From positions 1 through 31,272 of IMG/VR virus record IMGVR_UViG_3300048839_001720: a stretch of DNA of 31,272 nucleotides. The stretch is one strand, 5' to 3'. The translations under genes and the position numbers were made by a program. Position 1 is the stretch's first letter; each line of letters starts with the position of its first letter. This document shows, piece after piece, positions 23,974 to 31,100 of this stretch. The notes under the pieces are model-generated. The model did not search any database, was not told the origin of the DNA, and saw only the letters and a list, made by a program, of their open reading frames with translations. This stretch comes from a virus.

Positions 23974-24723
23974 TCAGTGCGCGATCGAGTGCTCGGGAAA
24001 GACGCCGTCGGCGACGGTCACCAGCGCGCCTCCGGTGCTGGTGCGCTCGGAAAAGCCCTTGCCCCAGCCCTTGTCGTAGATGTCGTGCGATGCCGTCCCG
24101 GCGGGATGGGGGTTGGATTCCCGCGTCAGGCCCTCCAGCCCGGCCCGGCGCCCTTCGGCGAAGGTGAAGCCGGCGCCGTCCATTTCCTCGTCCGATCCCT
24201 CGACGATCACGGGCGGCTCCTCGGGCTCCGGTTCGGGCTCGGCGGCCTTGGCCTTCCGTCCCTTACCCTTCTTGGCGGGCGCCGGCTCGGCGGCCTCGGC
24301 GAAGTCCTGCTCCGGCGCCTCGTCGCCCTCGAACATGTCGCCGGCCGGAGACATTTCCGCCGACGCCTCGTCGCCCTCCAGGACGGACAGGAAGTCCAGC
24401 GTCTGCCCCGCCTGCAAGGCCGCGTAGGCGCGCCTCAGGTTGGCGACGATCCGCTTGCCTTCCGCCTCGTCCTCCAGTTCGGCGGCCACCCGGGCCCGCT
24501 TCCAGAGCTTGTAGAACAGGTCCAGGTCCTTCCGCGCGATGTCGGTCCCGGCCTTCAGGTCGCGCCAGGCCTTGGTGCGGGCGGCGGCCACCGGCTCGAT
24601 ATGCTTGGCCTTCAACTCGTCGATCCTGGCTTCCAGGCGGTGGATTTCCGTGAAGGCGGCCTTCAGGGCGCCGGGAAGTTCATCCGTGGTCAGCAGGCGG
24701 ATGTCGTCATCGTTCTTGGTCAT
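23974..24723 (-). CDS. Coiled-coil protein with C-terminal RMF-like motif
   Basis: A 249-residue protein. Residues 15-125 are helical and coiled-coil-like (LKAAFTEIHRLEARIDELKA, LFYKLWKRARVAAELEDEAE). Residues 130-195 form a low-complexity Glu/Pro/Ala/Lys linker. The C-terminus (FAEGRRAGLEGLTRESNPH, then DKGWGKG) follows the ribosome modulation factor pattern G-x2-A-G-x2-G...N/C-P...G-W. The ATG at 24723 has AAGGA upstream and overlaps the GcrA-like gene by 17 bases. It might bind nucleic acid or ribosomes; the function is not known. Confidence 0.72.
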   Translation of the reverse strand: MTKNDDDIRLLTTDELPGALKAAFTEIHRLEARIDELKAKHIEPVAAARTKAWRDLKAGTDIARKDLDLFYKLWKRARVAAELEDEAEGKRIVANLRRAYAALQAGQTLDFLSVLEGDEASAEMSPAGDMFEGDEAPEQDFAEAAEPAPAKKGKGRKAKAAEPEPEPEEPPVIVEGSDEEMDGAGFTFAEGRRAGLEGLTRESNPHPAGTASHDIYDKGWGKGFSERTSTGGALVTVADGVFPEHSIAH

Positions 24724-25342
24724 GGTCTGGATCCTTTGGCTTGTGGTGACAGCGGGCATGATGGGCGGCGCAATAGACCGATCCCGGCATCCGGTCGTCC
24801 TGGCAGTAGCGCCAGTCGGCACCGGGCAGGGTGTCGCCGATGATGTAGCGGCAGCCCCTGGGCTCCTTGGCGCCCAGGTGCGGCAGCGGGATGGATGGGG
24901 CGTGAGGCGGGCCCGCCGCCGTCAGAACCGGCTCGCCCCCAGGGGAGCCGCCGCCAGTCGGGTCGCCGCCAGTCGGGCAAGGGATCGACATGGGACGCAA
25001 GCGGCGGCTCGCCTCGGGGCGGGCCTCGGAAAAGCGGCCGGAGGGGTGAGCGCCCCCTCCGGCCCGAGTCGAACAGGGAGGCTTCACGTCGTGGATCGGA
25101 GACTGGTCCGGGCGGATTACCGCGGCCCGGGGGGAGCCCGCGAGGGCGGGGGTCTCCCCCCTGCCCTTGATTCCGGGGGACACCCCCGTGGCCCCCGGTT
25201 CCTGCGCGGATTGAAACTCGACGCCGGCGATGATGCGCGCGACCGCCTGGTAGCTGGTCAGCAGTCCGGCTGCGATCTGCGCCGGCGGGATGCCCTTCGC
25301 GTGGGCTTTCAGGATCAGTTCGGCCAGCCGTTCCGGCGTCAT
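24707..25342 (-). CDS. GcrA-like regulator
   Basis: A 211-residue protein. The N-terminus (TPERLAELILKAHAKGIPPA, then QIAAGLLTSYQAVARI) is a helix-turn-helix like that of GcrA. The C-terminus (GCRYIIGD, DWRYCQDDRMPGSVYCAAHH) has the Cys/His pattern of the GcrA C-terminal domain. The 100-residue middle is Pro/Gly-rich and low complexity, longer than in cellular GcrA. GcrA works with sigma-70 at methylated promoters in alphaproteobacteria. A phage version could redirect host transcription. The start overlaps the preceding stop (ATGA). Confidence 0.65.
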   Translation of the reverse strand: MTPERLAELILKAHAKGIPPAQIAAGLLTSYQAVARIIAGVEFQSAQEPGATGVSPGIKGRGETPALAGSPRAAVIRPDQSPIHDVKPPCSTRAGGGAHPSGRFSEARPEASRRLRPMSIPCPTGGDPTGGGSPGGEPVLTAAGPPHAPSIPLPHLGAKEPRGCRYIIGDTLPGADWRYCQDDRMPGSVYCAAHHARCHHKPKDPDHDQER

Positions 25343-25539
25343 GGCATCCCCCCGGCATCGCGATCGGAGGTGGCTCGGACGACATCCCGGCAGGCCTCGA
25401 ACAGGCGATAGCCCAGCCGCATGCCGAATTCTGGATCACGGAACTCGAACCACTGGTTGGACCCGACGCACAGGCAGACCGTGCCCTCGCGGCATTCCAC
25501 GCGGGCATCGACCGATTCGGCGTCGGGCCGGGCGGCCAT
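25339..25539 (-). CDS. 66-aa conserved-looking protein, unknown
   Basis: A 66-residue protein with VCLCVGSNQWFEFRDPEFG and a helix LGYRLFEACRDVV. I do not recognise a family. Its start overlaps the previous stop (TGATG), and its stop overlaps the GcrA-like start. This places it firmly in a coupled run of early genes. The frame upstream of 25539 is arginine-rich and shadows the neighbouring gene. Confidence 0.62.
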   Translation of the reverse strand: MAARPDAESVDARVECREGTVCLCVGSNQWFEFRDPEFGMRLGYRLFEACRDVVRATSDRDAGGMP

Positions 25540-26030
25540 CAGGCCTGCCCCCCCATGTCGTCCAGCAGCGCCTGCAAAGCAGTGACGGCATCGCCGGCCT
25601 CCTTGGCGATCCGGGCGCGTTCGTTGGTCGACACCGCCCCATCGGCCAGCGCGTCCCGCACGGCGCCGGCAACGTCGCCCACCTCGGCCATGATGGTCGT
25701 CAGGCGGTCGCGCGGATCGGCCGGCTTGCGACGGGGGGCGCCGAATCCTTCCAGGATGGCGGCATAGGCGGCCAGGATCGGGGGATGGCTCAGGACGTCC
25801 GGCAGGTCCGGATGCTCGGCCGCCCAGGCCATGTAGGCGGCGTCCAGGGCGATGGCCTGGGACAGCTTCGGTTCGGGCTGGACATCGTCGTCGTCGGAGA
25901 CCGGGGCGCCCCACTTGTAGACGTGACCGACCGACTTGCCGACAACCCTTGCCGCCTCGGCGGGCGAGATCGATCCCAGGACGCGCGAGACGGCTTCGTG
26001 GATGGTGCCGGGCAGGCGCGACTTGGTCAT
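25539..26030 (-). CDS. HTH phage regulator (CII/CP76-like candidate)
   Basis: A 163-residue protein. The N-terminus (TIHEAVSRVLGSISPAEAAR, VVGKSVGHVYKWGAP) is a helix-turn-helix with the look of phage CII/CP76-type regulators. KLSQAIALDAAYMAWAAEHP follows. The C-terminal half is helical (DRLTTIMAEVGDVAGAVRDA). AAGGAG precedes the ATG. It begins a run of overlapping early genes. The DNA target is unknown. Confidence 0.75.
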   Translation of the reverse strand: MTKSRLPGTIHEAVSRVLGSISPAEAARVVGKSVGHVYKWGAPVSDDDDVQPEPKLSQAIALDAAYMAWAAEHPDLPDVLSHPPILAAYAAILEGFGAPRRKPADPRDRLTTIMAEVGDVAGAVRDALADGAVSTNERARIAKEAGDAVTALQALLDDMGGQA

Positions 26031-26131
26031 CGGTTCGGCTCCTTGAAAATTGAAGCGGGACCGGACTCGACGCCCGGCCCCGCAACCGCCATGATGGGTC
26101 CTGGGAAAACACCTATCATGGAGGATGTGTT

Positions 26132-26326
26132 ATGGCGGATACGGCTCCCCAAATCGTGCAGGGCTCCAGCAAGGAAGCCGTGGCCTACGCGCTGCTGCTC
26201 GCCATTGCCTTGAAAGAGGGGAAGATCAGCTACGGCGGTTCGACGCCTTACGTCATGGCGGAAGAGGGGTGGGTGTTCGAGACCTACCGGAAATGCCTGA
26301 TCGCGGCTGGTGGCGGACGGACTTAG
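26132..26326 (+). CDS. Small 64-aa protein, unknown
   Basis: A 64-residue protein: SSKEAVAYALLLAIALKEGK forms a helix, and WVFETYRKCLIAAG a second. It has a strong ribosome site (GGAGGA) and a TATCAT -10-like box at 26114-26119. It is a lone rightward gene between leftward early genes, so leftward readthrough from 26.8 kb would be antisense to it. Function unknown. Confidence 0.62.
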   Translation: MADTAPQIVQGSSKEAVAYALLLAIALKEGKISYGGSTPYVMAEEGWVFETYRKCLIAAGGGRT

Positions 26327-26331
26327 CACGG

Positions 26332-26508
26332 TTATCCCCCGACCTTCTCGGCCAACTCGCGGGCGGCGCGGACGATCTCCGCGTCGTTCCGTCCCGTCAC
26401 GAAATCGGCGAAGGCGCGGGCAGCCTCAACGATCAGCCCGGCGTCGCGCGTCGCCTCGATCTGGACGGCAAGCCGGAGGCATTCGAGGCGGAGTTCGGCG
26501 TCATCCAT
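26332..26508 (-). CDS. 58-aa helical protein, unknown
   Basis: A 58-residue protein, mostly helical and charged (DDAELRLECLRLAVQIEA, then RAARELAEKVGG). AGGAGAG precedes the ATG with good spacing. It follows the Cro-like gene in the leftward early operon. Nothing in it indicates function. Confidence 0.6.
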   Translation of the reverse strand: MDDAELRLECLRLAVQIEATRDAGLIVEAARAFADFVTGRNDAEIVRAARELAEKVGG

Positions 26509-26533
26509 GCGATTCTCTCCTCTCCATTCGCCT

Positions 26534-26785
26534 TCAGGCGGCGGTATCTGTGGGGGTAGGGTGGGGGTCGTGGATCAACAGCTCGGGAGGACACTCGAAA
26601 TCGGCCGGGATGATCGCTTCGATCTTCCGCAGCGTCTCCACCGTCGGGTTCCAGCCCGGCTTGTCGAAGTTCCGGAGCGTCGTGATGTTGATCCCAGCCT
26701 CAACGGCCAGGCGGCATTTGCCCCACGCGTTCGCTTGGGCGAAGGCGCGGATGCGGATGATGGCGGCGTCGATGTTCGGGCTCAT
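26534..26785 (-). CDS. Cro-like HTH protein
   Basis: An 83-residue XRE-type protein: CRLAVEAGINITTLRNFDKP is the helix-turn-helix, followed by PTVETLRKIEAIIP. It is divergent from the CI-like repressor and shares the operator at 26798-26815, the layout of a cro/cI pair. I choose the ATG at 26785. A longer in-frame start at 26821 lies on the -35 box. With TATCAT ending at 26792, transcription would begin at about the ATG, so the mRNA is probably leaderless. Confidence 0.8.
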   Translation of the reverse strand: MSPNIDAAIIRIRAFAQANAWGKCRLAVEAGINITTLRNFDKPGWNPTVETLRKIEAIIPADFECPPELLIHDPHPTPTDTAA

Positions 26786-26791
26786 GGGTTG

Positions 26792-26821
26792 ATGATAAAT
26801 GCACCTGAGTGCATTAGTCAA
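26792..26821 (-). promoter_or_regulatory. Leftward early promoter with internal operator
   Basis: TTGACT (26821-26816) and TATCAT (26797-26792) are 18 bases apart. The whole spacer is the palindrome AATGCAC-N4-GTGCATT. Six bases separate the -10 box from the Cro-like ATG. Confidence 0.8.
26798..26815. promoter_or_regulatory. Operator O1 of the immunity region
   Basis: An 18-bp palindrome, AATGCAC-CTGA-GTGCATT. It lies between the -35 and -10 of the leftward promoter and at the -35 region of the rightward repressor promoter. The same arms recur at 31050-31067. Confidence 0.85.
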
Positions 26822-26833
26822 GATGTCATGCCC

Positions 26834-26839
26834 TATAGT
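26834..26839 (+). promoter_or_regulatory. Candidate -10 box for the CI-like repressor
   Basis: TATAGT lies 40 bases before the repressor ATG. No good -35 is seen; O1 occupies that position, so an activator-dependent promoter like lambda PRM is possible. Confidence 0.5.
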
Positions 26840-26878
26840 GCAGTTGCATCCCTGGGTTGGCGCCTCCAGGATATCCGC

Positions 26879-27577
26879 ATGAATGTCCCTAACGACTTTG
26901 GTCCGGAACAGGTACGCGAAGCATTGCAGCGCTTCATCGCCGCCCGCCCGGACCTAAATGTTGGGAATTGGACGAAATCCGCCGGCCTCGCCTACAACAC
27001 GCTCAAGAAAATTCTCATCGGAAAGACGCGGGATGTAGAGTGGGGAACGCTACAGCGACTTGCCGCCGCCGCTGGCGTCACCATCGGGGAGTTGCTCGGC
27101 CTTCCCGACGGCCCCACCCTCATGCACCGCCAGGCCGAGGTGGTATATGTCCCCCTGTGGGGCGCGGTCGGGCCGGGGGTCCCGGAGGAGCGCTTCCGGC
27201 GCCCCGAATCGGAATGGGGGTCCCTCCCCATCATCAATCCGGGAGACGCGGAAGACTTGGCGGCGGTGACCGTCGAGGGCGCCGACATGGCCCGCGAGTT
27301 TCCGCCCGGCACCGTGCTGTTCTTCCGCCCCGTGGCCGACGACCGGCCCGCCCGGCCGGGGGATTACGTCATCGTCGCCCACGATACCGGCCAGGGGGGC
27401 GAGCATCTCTGCCGCCGCCTCGCCCAGGTGGATGGCGAATGGTGGCTGAACGCCGAGACCGACGACCCCCGCCTGGCAGCCCCGATCCCGCTGGCCTCCC
27501 GGCCCGGCGCGCTGCCCCTGGGCGGCCGGGTGCGGGTGCTGGGCGTCGTGGTCACCGCCTTGAAGGCCTACCGCTGA
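26879..27577 (+). CDS. CI-like repressor with degenerate S24 domain
   Basis: A 232-residue repressor. Residues 10-75 form a helix-turn-helix (NWTKSAGLAYNTLKKILIGK, then WGTLQRLAAAAGVTIGELLG). After a linker (WGAVGPG), residues 88-232 have the LexA/S24 layout. The catalytic Ser motif G-D-S-M is G-A-D-M here (134-137). The Lys of V-K-R-L is replaced in C-R-R-L (178-181). Self-cleavage should therefore be lost. AGGA precedes the ATG at 26879; an ATG at 26828 lies before the -10 box and is unlikely. The stop overlaps the aspartyl protease start (TGATG). Confidence 0.85.
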   Translation: MNVPNDFGPEQVREALQRFIAARPDLNVGNWTKSAGLAYNTLKKILIGKTRDVEWGTLQRLAAAAGVTIGELLGLPDGPTLMHRQAEVVYVPLWGAVGPGVPEERFRRPESEWGSLPIINPGDAEDLAAVTVEGADMAREFPPGTVLFFRPVADDRPARPGDYVIVAHDTGQGGEHLCRRLAQVDGEWWLNAETDDPRLAAPIPLASRPGALPLGGRVRVLGVVVTALKAYR

Positions 27578-28014
27578 TGCCCTGCGTGACCCGGCAGTTC
27601 GATCCCGCCGCCGGCCCCGTCCTGCACGTCTTCCTGTCGCCGCCTTTGCAGGGTGGTCCGCCCCGCGAATCGGCCATGGTCCCCGCCTGGGCCCTGATCG
27701 ACACCGGCGCCTCCCATTCCGGCGTCACGGCCGAGCTGGCCGGGCTGGCCCGCCTGCCGGAATTCGCCCCGGTGGCGGCCCGCACCCCGGCCGGAACCCT
27801 GGTCCGCCGCGCCTTCGCCGGCGCCATCCTGATCCCGGAGAAGGACCGGGGCGCCCGCCCCCAGGGCCAGATGATGATGTTCCCGGGCGACATCCCTCTC
27901 GCCGAAGTGGACAGCCACGGCGAGGAGTGGCATCTTTTGATCGGCCGCGATCTGCTGCGGCACTGTTATTTCGGGTTCACTGGTTACGCGGAGCAGTTCA
28001 CGCTCTGCTTTTGA
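27577..28014 (+). CDS. Retropepsin-like aspartyl protease
   Basis: A 145-residue protein with the retropepsin flap layout. ALIDTGASHSGV (42-46 is DTGAS, the catalytic Asp loop) is followed by strands and then LLIGRDLLRHC (121-130), the second family motif. A single domain of this length would act as a homodimer. Its start shares bases with the repressor stop, so the two are co-translated. A protease paired with a repressor that cannot cut itself is suggestive of cleavage in trans, which is my inference. Confidence 0.75.
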   Translation: MPCVTRQFDPAAGPVLHVFLSPPLQGGPPRESAMVPAWALIDTGASHSGVTAELAGLARLPEFAPVAARTPAGTLVRRAFAGAILIPEKDRGARPQGQMMMFPGDIPLAEVDSHGEEWHLLIGRDLLRHCYFGFTGYAEQFTLCF

Positions 28015-28033
28015 TCGAGCGGGGAGGGGAGAT

Positions 28034-28495
28034 ATGCGGTGGATCGGCCTGGCCTTGGCCGTTGCGATGGTCGCCGGATGCGTCCAGGGGGGCGGGCCTT
28101 CTTACGTCTCGCAGCCTGCCCAGCCTACTCCGGCTGAGCGGAAGGTCGCCGAGACCCGGAGTGCGGTAGAAGAGTTTAAGGGCGAGGCCGGATGCGATGG
28201 CCAGTCCTACCGCAAGGCAAAGGCGGGGGTGGATGAATTGCAGCGTTCAGCGGAAATTCTGTCCGGTGACCCCTCATACGTCGTTTACAAATATGCCGTA
28301 ATTGCAAGGGATCACCATACGCAAACGGCATTTCTGCTTGCCGATGCCGCGAAGGGAAAAGGATGTCTTGACGTGGCCGATTCCATCTATCGTGGCCTGA
28401 TCTCCCTCTATGTCGGCAGCGCCTACGGGGGCATCCGCGACCGGGCCCGGCTGGGGATCGAGGATATCCGGGAGCTGCGGAGCCGCAAGCGGTGA
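28034..28495 (+). CDS. Lipoprotein, unknown function
   Basis: A 153-residue lipoprotein. The signal peptide RWIGLALAVAMVAGC ends in a lipobox (VAGC), so Cys at about 17 should be lipidated. The mature part is helical, with two further Cys residues in GEAGCDGQSY and GKGCLDVA. G-rich ribosome site upstream. Lipoproteins next to phage repressors are often lysogenic-conversion or superinfection-exclusion factors; that role here is only a possibility. Confidence 0.75.
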   Translation: MRWIGLALAVAMVAGCVQGGGPSYVSQPAQPTPAERKVAETRSAVEEFKGEAGCDGQSYRKAKAGVDELQRSAEILSGDPSYVVYKYAVIARDHHTQTAFLLADAAKGKGCLDVADSIYRGLISLYVGSAYGGIRDRARLGIEDIRELRSRKR

Positions 28496-28620
28496 AGGGT
28501 GCGCACCCCACCGGCGACAGGATCGACCGCGCCCGTATCCGTCGCTGGGTTGCAGAGCGTGCCGGAGACCTGGAGCGGGCGCAGGCCGAAAATCGCTTGC
28601 CGCAACTCCGTCTCATATGA
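28492..28620 (+). CDS. 42-aa basic protein, coupled ORF
   Basis: A 42-codon ORF with a GTG start inside the lipoprotein stop (GTGA) and a stop overlapping the next start (ATGA). The product is basic and helical (RARIRRWVAERAGDLERAQ). Overlaps on both sides support translation; function is unknown. Confidence 0.5.
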   Translation: MKGAHPTGDRIDRARIRRWVAERAGDLERAQAENRLPQLRLI

Positions 28621-28916
28621 AGGACGCCATCGAAGGCGCATTCCCGGACTTGCCGCCCGATGCCACGGCGCGATTACGGGAGGTTTTCGCCGAGGAGATG
28701 GAGGCGGCCTGCCAACAGATGAGAATTGGCGGCGCCGTGGTGGTGCAGCAGGTGGAGCGCAAATCGCGACAGCTGACGCCGGGCCAGGGGCTGGCGCTTA
28801 TCCTTGCCGTCCTTCTCGCCGTCGCGGGAATCTTTGCGGCGTTGGGAACGGGTGATTTTTTCAACGCCTGGCCTGCGGCCGTGGGGTTTTTCGTCTACTG
28901 GGTGTTTGCAAGGTGA
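28617..28916 (+). CDS. Small membrane protein (DUF2335-like layout)
   Basis: A 99-residue protein. The first 55 residues are soluble and helical (ATARLREVFAEEMEAACQQM). Two membrane segments follow: LALILAVLLAVAGIFAALG and WPAAVGFFVYWVF. This arrangement recalls DUF2335 membrane proteins of phages, but the match is loose. It could be exclusion-related or holin-like; no lysis genes are seen nearby. Confidence 0.62.
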   Translation: MKDAIEGAFPDLPPDATARLREVFAEEMEAACQQMRIGGAVVVQQVERKSRQLTPGQGLALILAVLLAVAGIFAALGTGDFFNAWPAAVGFFVYWVFAR

Positions 28917-28973
28917 TGGTCCGGCGGATGTCGTGCTGTTGACCCGCCGCTTCGCCGGAGGCATATTCAAGCC

Positions 28974-29237
28974 ATGACGACCATCACCTTCGACACCCTG
29001 AAATTCGTGGAACGGCTCCGGGCGGCCGGAGTTCCGGAAGGCCAGGCCAAGGCGGAGGCCGAGGCCCTGGCGGAGGCGCTGTCGGAATCGGCCGCCAATA
29101 CCCTGGCGACCAAGCAGGATATCAATCGGATCGAGGTCAAGCTCGCCGAGCACGACGGGGAATTCAAGCTCCTGAAATGGATGACCGGCCTTCTCCTGGC
29201 CGGCGTGATGTCGCTGATCCTCAAGGCGTTCTTCTAG
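28974..29237 (+). CDS. DUF1640-type coiled-coil membrane protein
   Basis: An 87-residue protein. It has the DUF1640 pattern: TFDTLKFVERLRAAGVPEGQ, A-E-A-E-A-L-A-E-A-L, LATKQDINRIEVKLAEHD and a C-terminal membrane helix (WMTGLLLAGVMSLILKAFF). The family is common in alphaproteobacteria and their phages; its role is not established. TTGACC and CATATT (28939-28967, 17 apart) end six bases before the ATG, so it may be another leaderless transcript, although GGAGG lies 12 bases upstream. Confidence 0.8.
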   Translation: MTTITFDTLKFVERLRAAGVPEGQAKAEAEALAEALSESAANTLATKQDINRIEVKLAEHDGEFKLLKWMTGLLLAGVMSLILKAFF

Positions 29238-29250
29238 GCCGGAGGGTCCG

Positions 29251-30957
29251 CTACTCCCCCGCCACCACCGCCGATCCGCCCGACCGCCAGTCCAGCAGAT
29301 CGGACTGATTGCGGTGCCCCGTCTTCCCGCCCTCGATGGGAAAGGTGAAGCTGAGCTGGGGGGATGCCTTGGCCAGCTTCCGCAAGGGCGCCGTGCCCCG
29401 CAGCAATTCCCGCCGGCTGTGGATGACATGGGGAGGCGGCAGGCCAGGGTCGTGGCCGGCCAGCAGGTCCTCGATCAGTACAATCCGCACCTTGGGATGT
29501 TTTCCATGCGCGGTGGTCACCAGGCCGGTGGCCGCCGCCGTCTCATAGGCCCTCGCGGACGGCCGGTTGAGGGATACCAGCACCCCCAGAGTGGCTTCCC
29601 GCAGCTCCATGGCGCCCAGCAACTCCCGCACCGCGTCCGGACCCACCGCGGCGGCGCTCTTGACGTTCGCCACAATGATGCCCTCTCCGAAGGGACCGTT
29701 CTTGAAGAAATAGAGGCCGTCGATCCCCCGCTCGCCCCGTTCCTCGTTGGCATGGGCCCCCAGGAGCCAGGTCGCCCACCACTGGAACTGATGGCGGTTG
29801 CGGGCCGCCAGGTGTCTGGCCGCCTCCATGTCCCGAGGCCGGCCGATCACCTCGACCTTCGCATCGGGGAAGGCGTCGGCGATCCGGTTCTCGATCAGCG
29901 AGACGGCGTAATGGGTGACGTCGATCCCGATCCATTTCCGCCCCAGGGCCTCGGCCGCGTGGACCGTGGTGCCGCAGCCGCAGAAGGGGTCGAGCACCAC
30001 GTCGCCGGGATTGCTCGACGCCTGGATGATCCGCTCCATCAACTTCAGCGGTTTCTGTGTCGGATAGCCGAGCCGCTCGGCCGCCAGGTTGTGCATCGGG
30101 GGAATGTCGGTCCAGACGTCCTGGAGCGGCGTCCCCGGCTGATCGTCCAGGTATCGCTTCAGCATGGGCATGCCGCCGGCCTTGCGAGGCCAATGGATGC
30201 GCCCCTCGGCGTCCATCCTGTCCAGGTCCTGGGGCGCGCAAGACCAGTGGCGCCCCTTCGCCGTCACGTCGATGCCGCGCCAGGGCTTTCCCGTCTCGCC
30301 GTTGCGGACCCCGGCCCCCGTCAGGTCGGAGCGCCGCCATCGCCGGCCTTCCGGGTCCCGGTGGGTGTAGAAGGCCTCGACATATTGCGGGTCGTAGTCC
30401 TGGAACTGGGGATTCCAGACGTGGGTCCCGGAGCGGGCGTAATAAAGCAGCACATCGTGAACCGGGCCATACCGCTTGGCGCCGCTATGGGCGCTCGTGC
30501 GCTTCCAGATCACCTCGCTCCGGAACCCCTCCGGCCCGAACACCGCGTCCAGGATGATCTTCAGGTAGTGGCTGGCAGTGGGGTCGCAGTGCAGGTACAG
30601 GCTGCCGGCGGGCTTCAGCTTCTTCCGCAGTTCGATCAACCGTGCCGTCATCATGGCCAGGTAGGCGGTCACGTCCGTCTCTCCCAACGACTTCTTGAGG
30701 CAGGACAGGATTCCCGCCACCGCCCCTCCGGCCCCCATGACCTCGCCGAAGGAGAAACTGGCCTCCTCCCCCCAGCGCCAAGTATCGACGAAGGCCGCCG
30801 CCTGTGCGCCCGACGGTTCGCCGGATGGCGAGCGGAACAGCAGGTTGTAGGTGGCGTCCGAATTGAAGGGCGGATCGAGGTAGACCAGGTCCACCGATTC
30901 GTCGGCCACGTGCTCGCGCAGCGTGACCAGGTTGTCGCCGTAGTACAGGGTGCCCAT
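29251..30957 (-). CDS. DNA methyltransferase fused to a restriction-nuclease-like domain
   Basis: A 568-residue protein. Residues 1-310 are a beta-class amino-methyltransferase: VDLVYLDPPFNS (catalytic motif IV), LYLHCDPTASHYLK, then PTQKPLKLMERII and VVLDPFCGCGTTVHAAEALG (motif I, AdoMet). The order IV before I is typical of that class. Residues 370-470 (FQWWATWLLGAHANE, GERGIDGLYFF, EGIIVANVKSAA) resemble a PD-(D/E)xK nuclease with Asp in GIDG and Lys in NVKS. The start at 30957 has GGGAGGG upstream. It runs opposite to its neighbours and starts near operator O2. Confidence 0.85.
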   Translation of the reverse strand: MGTLYYGDNLVTLREHVADESVDLVYLDPPFNSDATYNLLFRSPSGEPSGAQAAAFVDTWRWGEEASFSFGEVMGAGGAVAGILSCLKKSLGETDVTAYLAMMTARLIELRKKLKPAGSLYLHCDPTASHYLKIILDAVFGPEGFRSEVIWKRTSAHSGAKRYGPVHDVLLYYARSGTHVWNPQFQDYDPQYVEAFYTHRDPEGRRWRRSDLTGAGVRNGETGKPWRGIDVTAKGRHWSCAPQDLDRMDAEGRIHWPRKAGGMPMLKRYLDDQPGTPLQDVWTDIPPMHNLAAERLGYPTQKPLKLMERIIQASSNPGDVVLDPFCGCGTTVHAAEALGRKWIGIDVTHYAVSLIENRIADAFPDAKVEVIGRPRDMEAARHLAARNRHQFQWWATWLLGAHANEERGERGIDGLYFFKNGPFGEGIIVANVKSAAAVGPDAVRELLGAMELREATLGVLVSLNRPSARAYETAAATGLVTTAHGKHPKVRIVLIEDLLAGHDPGLPPPHVIHSRRELLRGTAPLRKLAKASPQLSFTFPIEGGKTGHRNQSDLLDWRSGGSAVVAGE

Positions 30958-31037
30958 TCCAGCCCTCCCATCTCGCGCGAATCGCGATCCCCCACCATCG
31001 CCGCAAACCATTGAACGGCGGGTTAACGGATGAGGGG

Positions 31038-31067
31038 ATCATAGCGCAAAATGCACCACAGTGCATT
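31038..31067 (-). promoter_or_regulatory. Leftward promoter of the methyltransferase gene and operator O2
   Basis: TATGAT (31043-31038) is a good -10. The -35 position is filled by operator O2, AATGCAC-CACA-GTGCATT (31050-31067), a perfect palindrome with the same arms as O1. Repressor binding would block this promoter. Confidence 0.7.
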
Positions 31068-31071
31068 TATG

Positions 31072-31100
31072 TTGACTGTGCACTCCAGTGCATTTATCAT
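31072..31100 (+). promoter_or_regulatory. Rightward promoter with internal operator O3
   Basis: TTGACT (31072-31077) and TATCAT (31095-31100) are 17 bases apart. Operator O3 (31077-31094; TGTGCAC-TCCA-GTGCATT, one arm imperfect) fills the spacer. It is nearly the same promoter as at 26792-26821. Confidence 0.78.

Noticed and set aside
26027-26119. 30-codon leftward ORF ending in an ATGA overlap with the CII-like gene
   Set aside because: No ribosome site and a low-complexity Gly/Pro product; it may still act as a leader peptide, but support is too weak.
29314-31014. Long + strand frame opposite the methyltransferase gene
   Set aside because: The leftward frame has clear DPPF and FCGCG motifs; the rightward product has no recognisable features and is compositionally odd.
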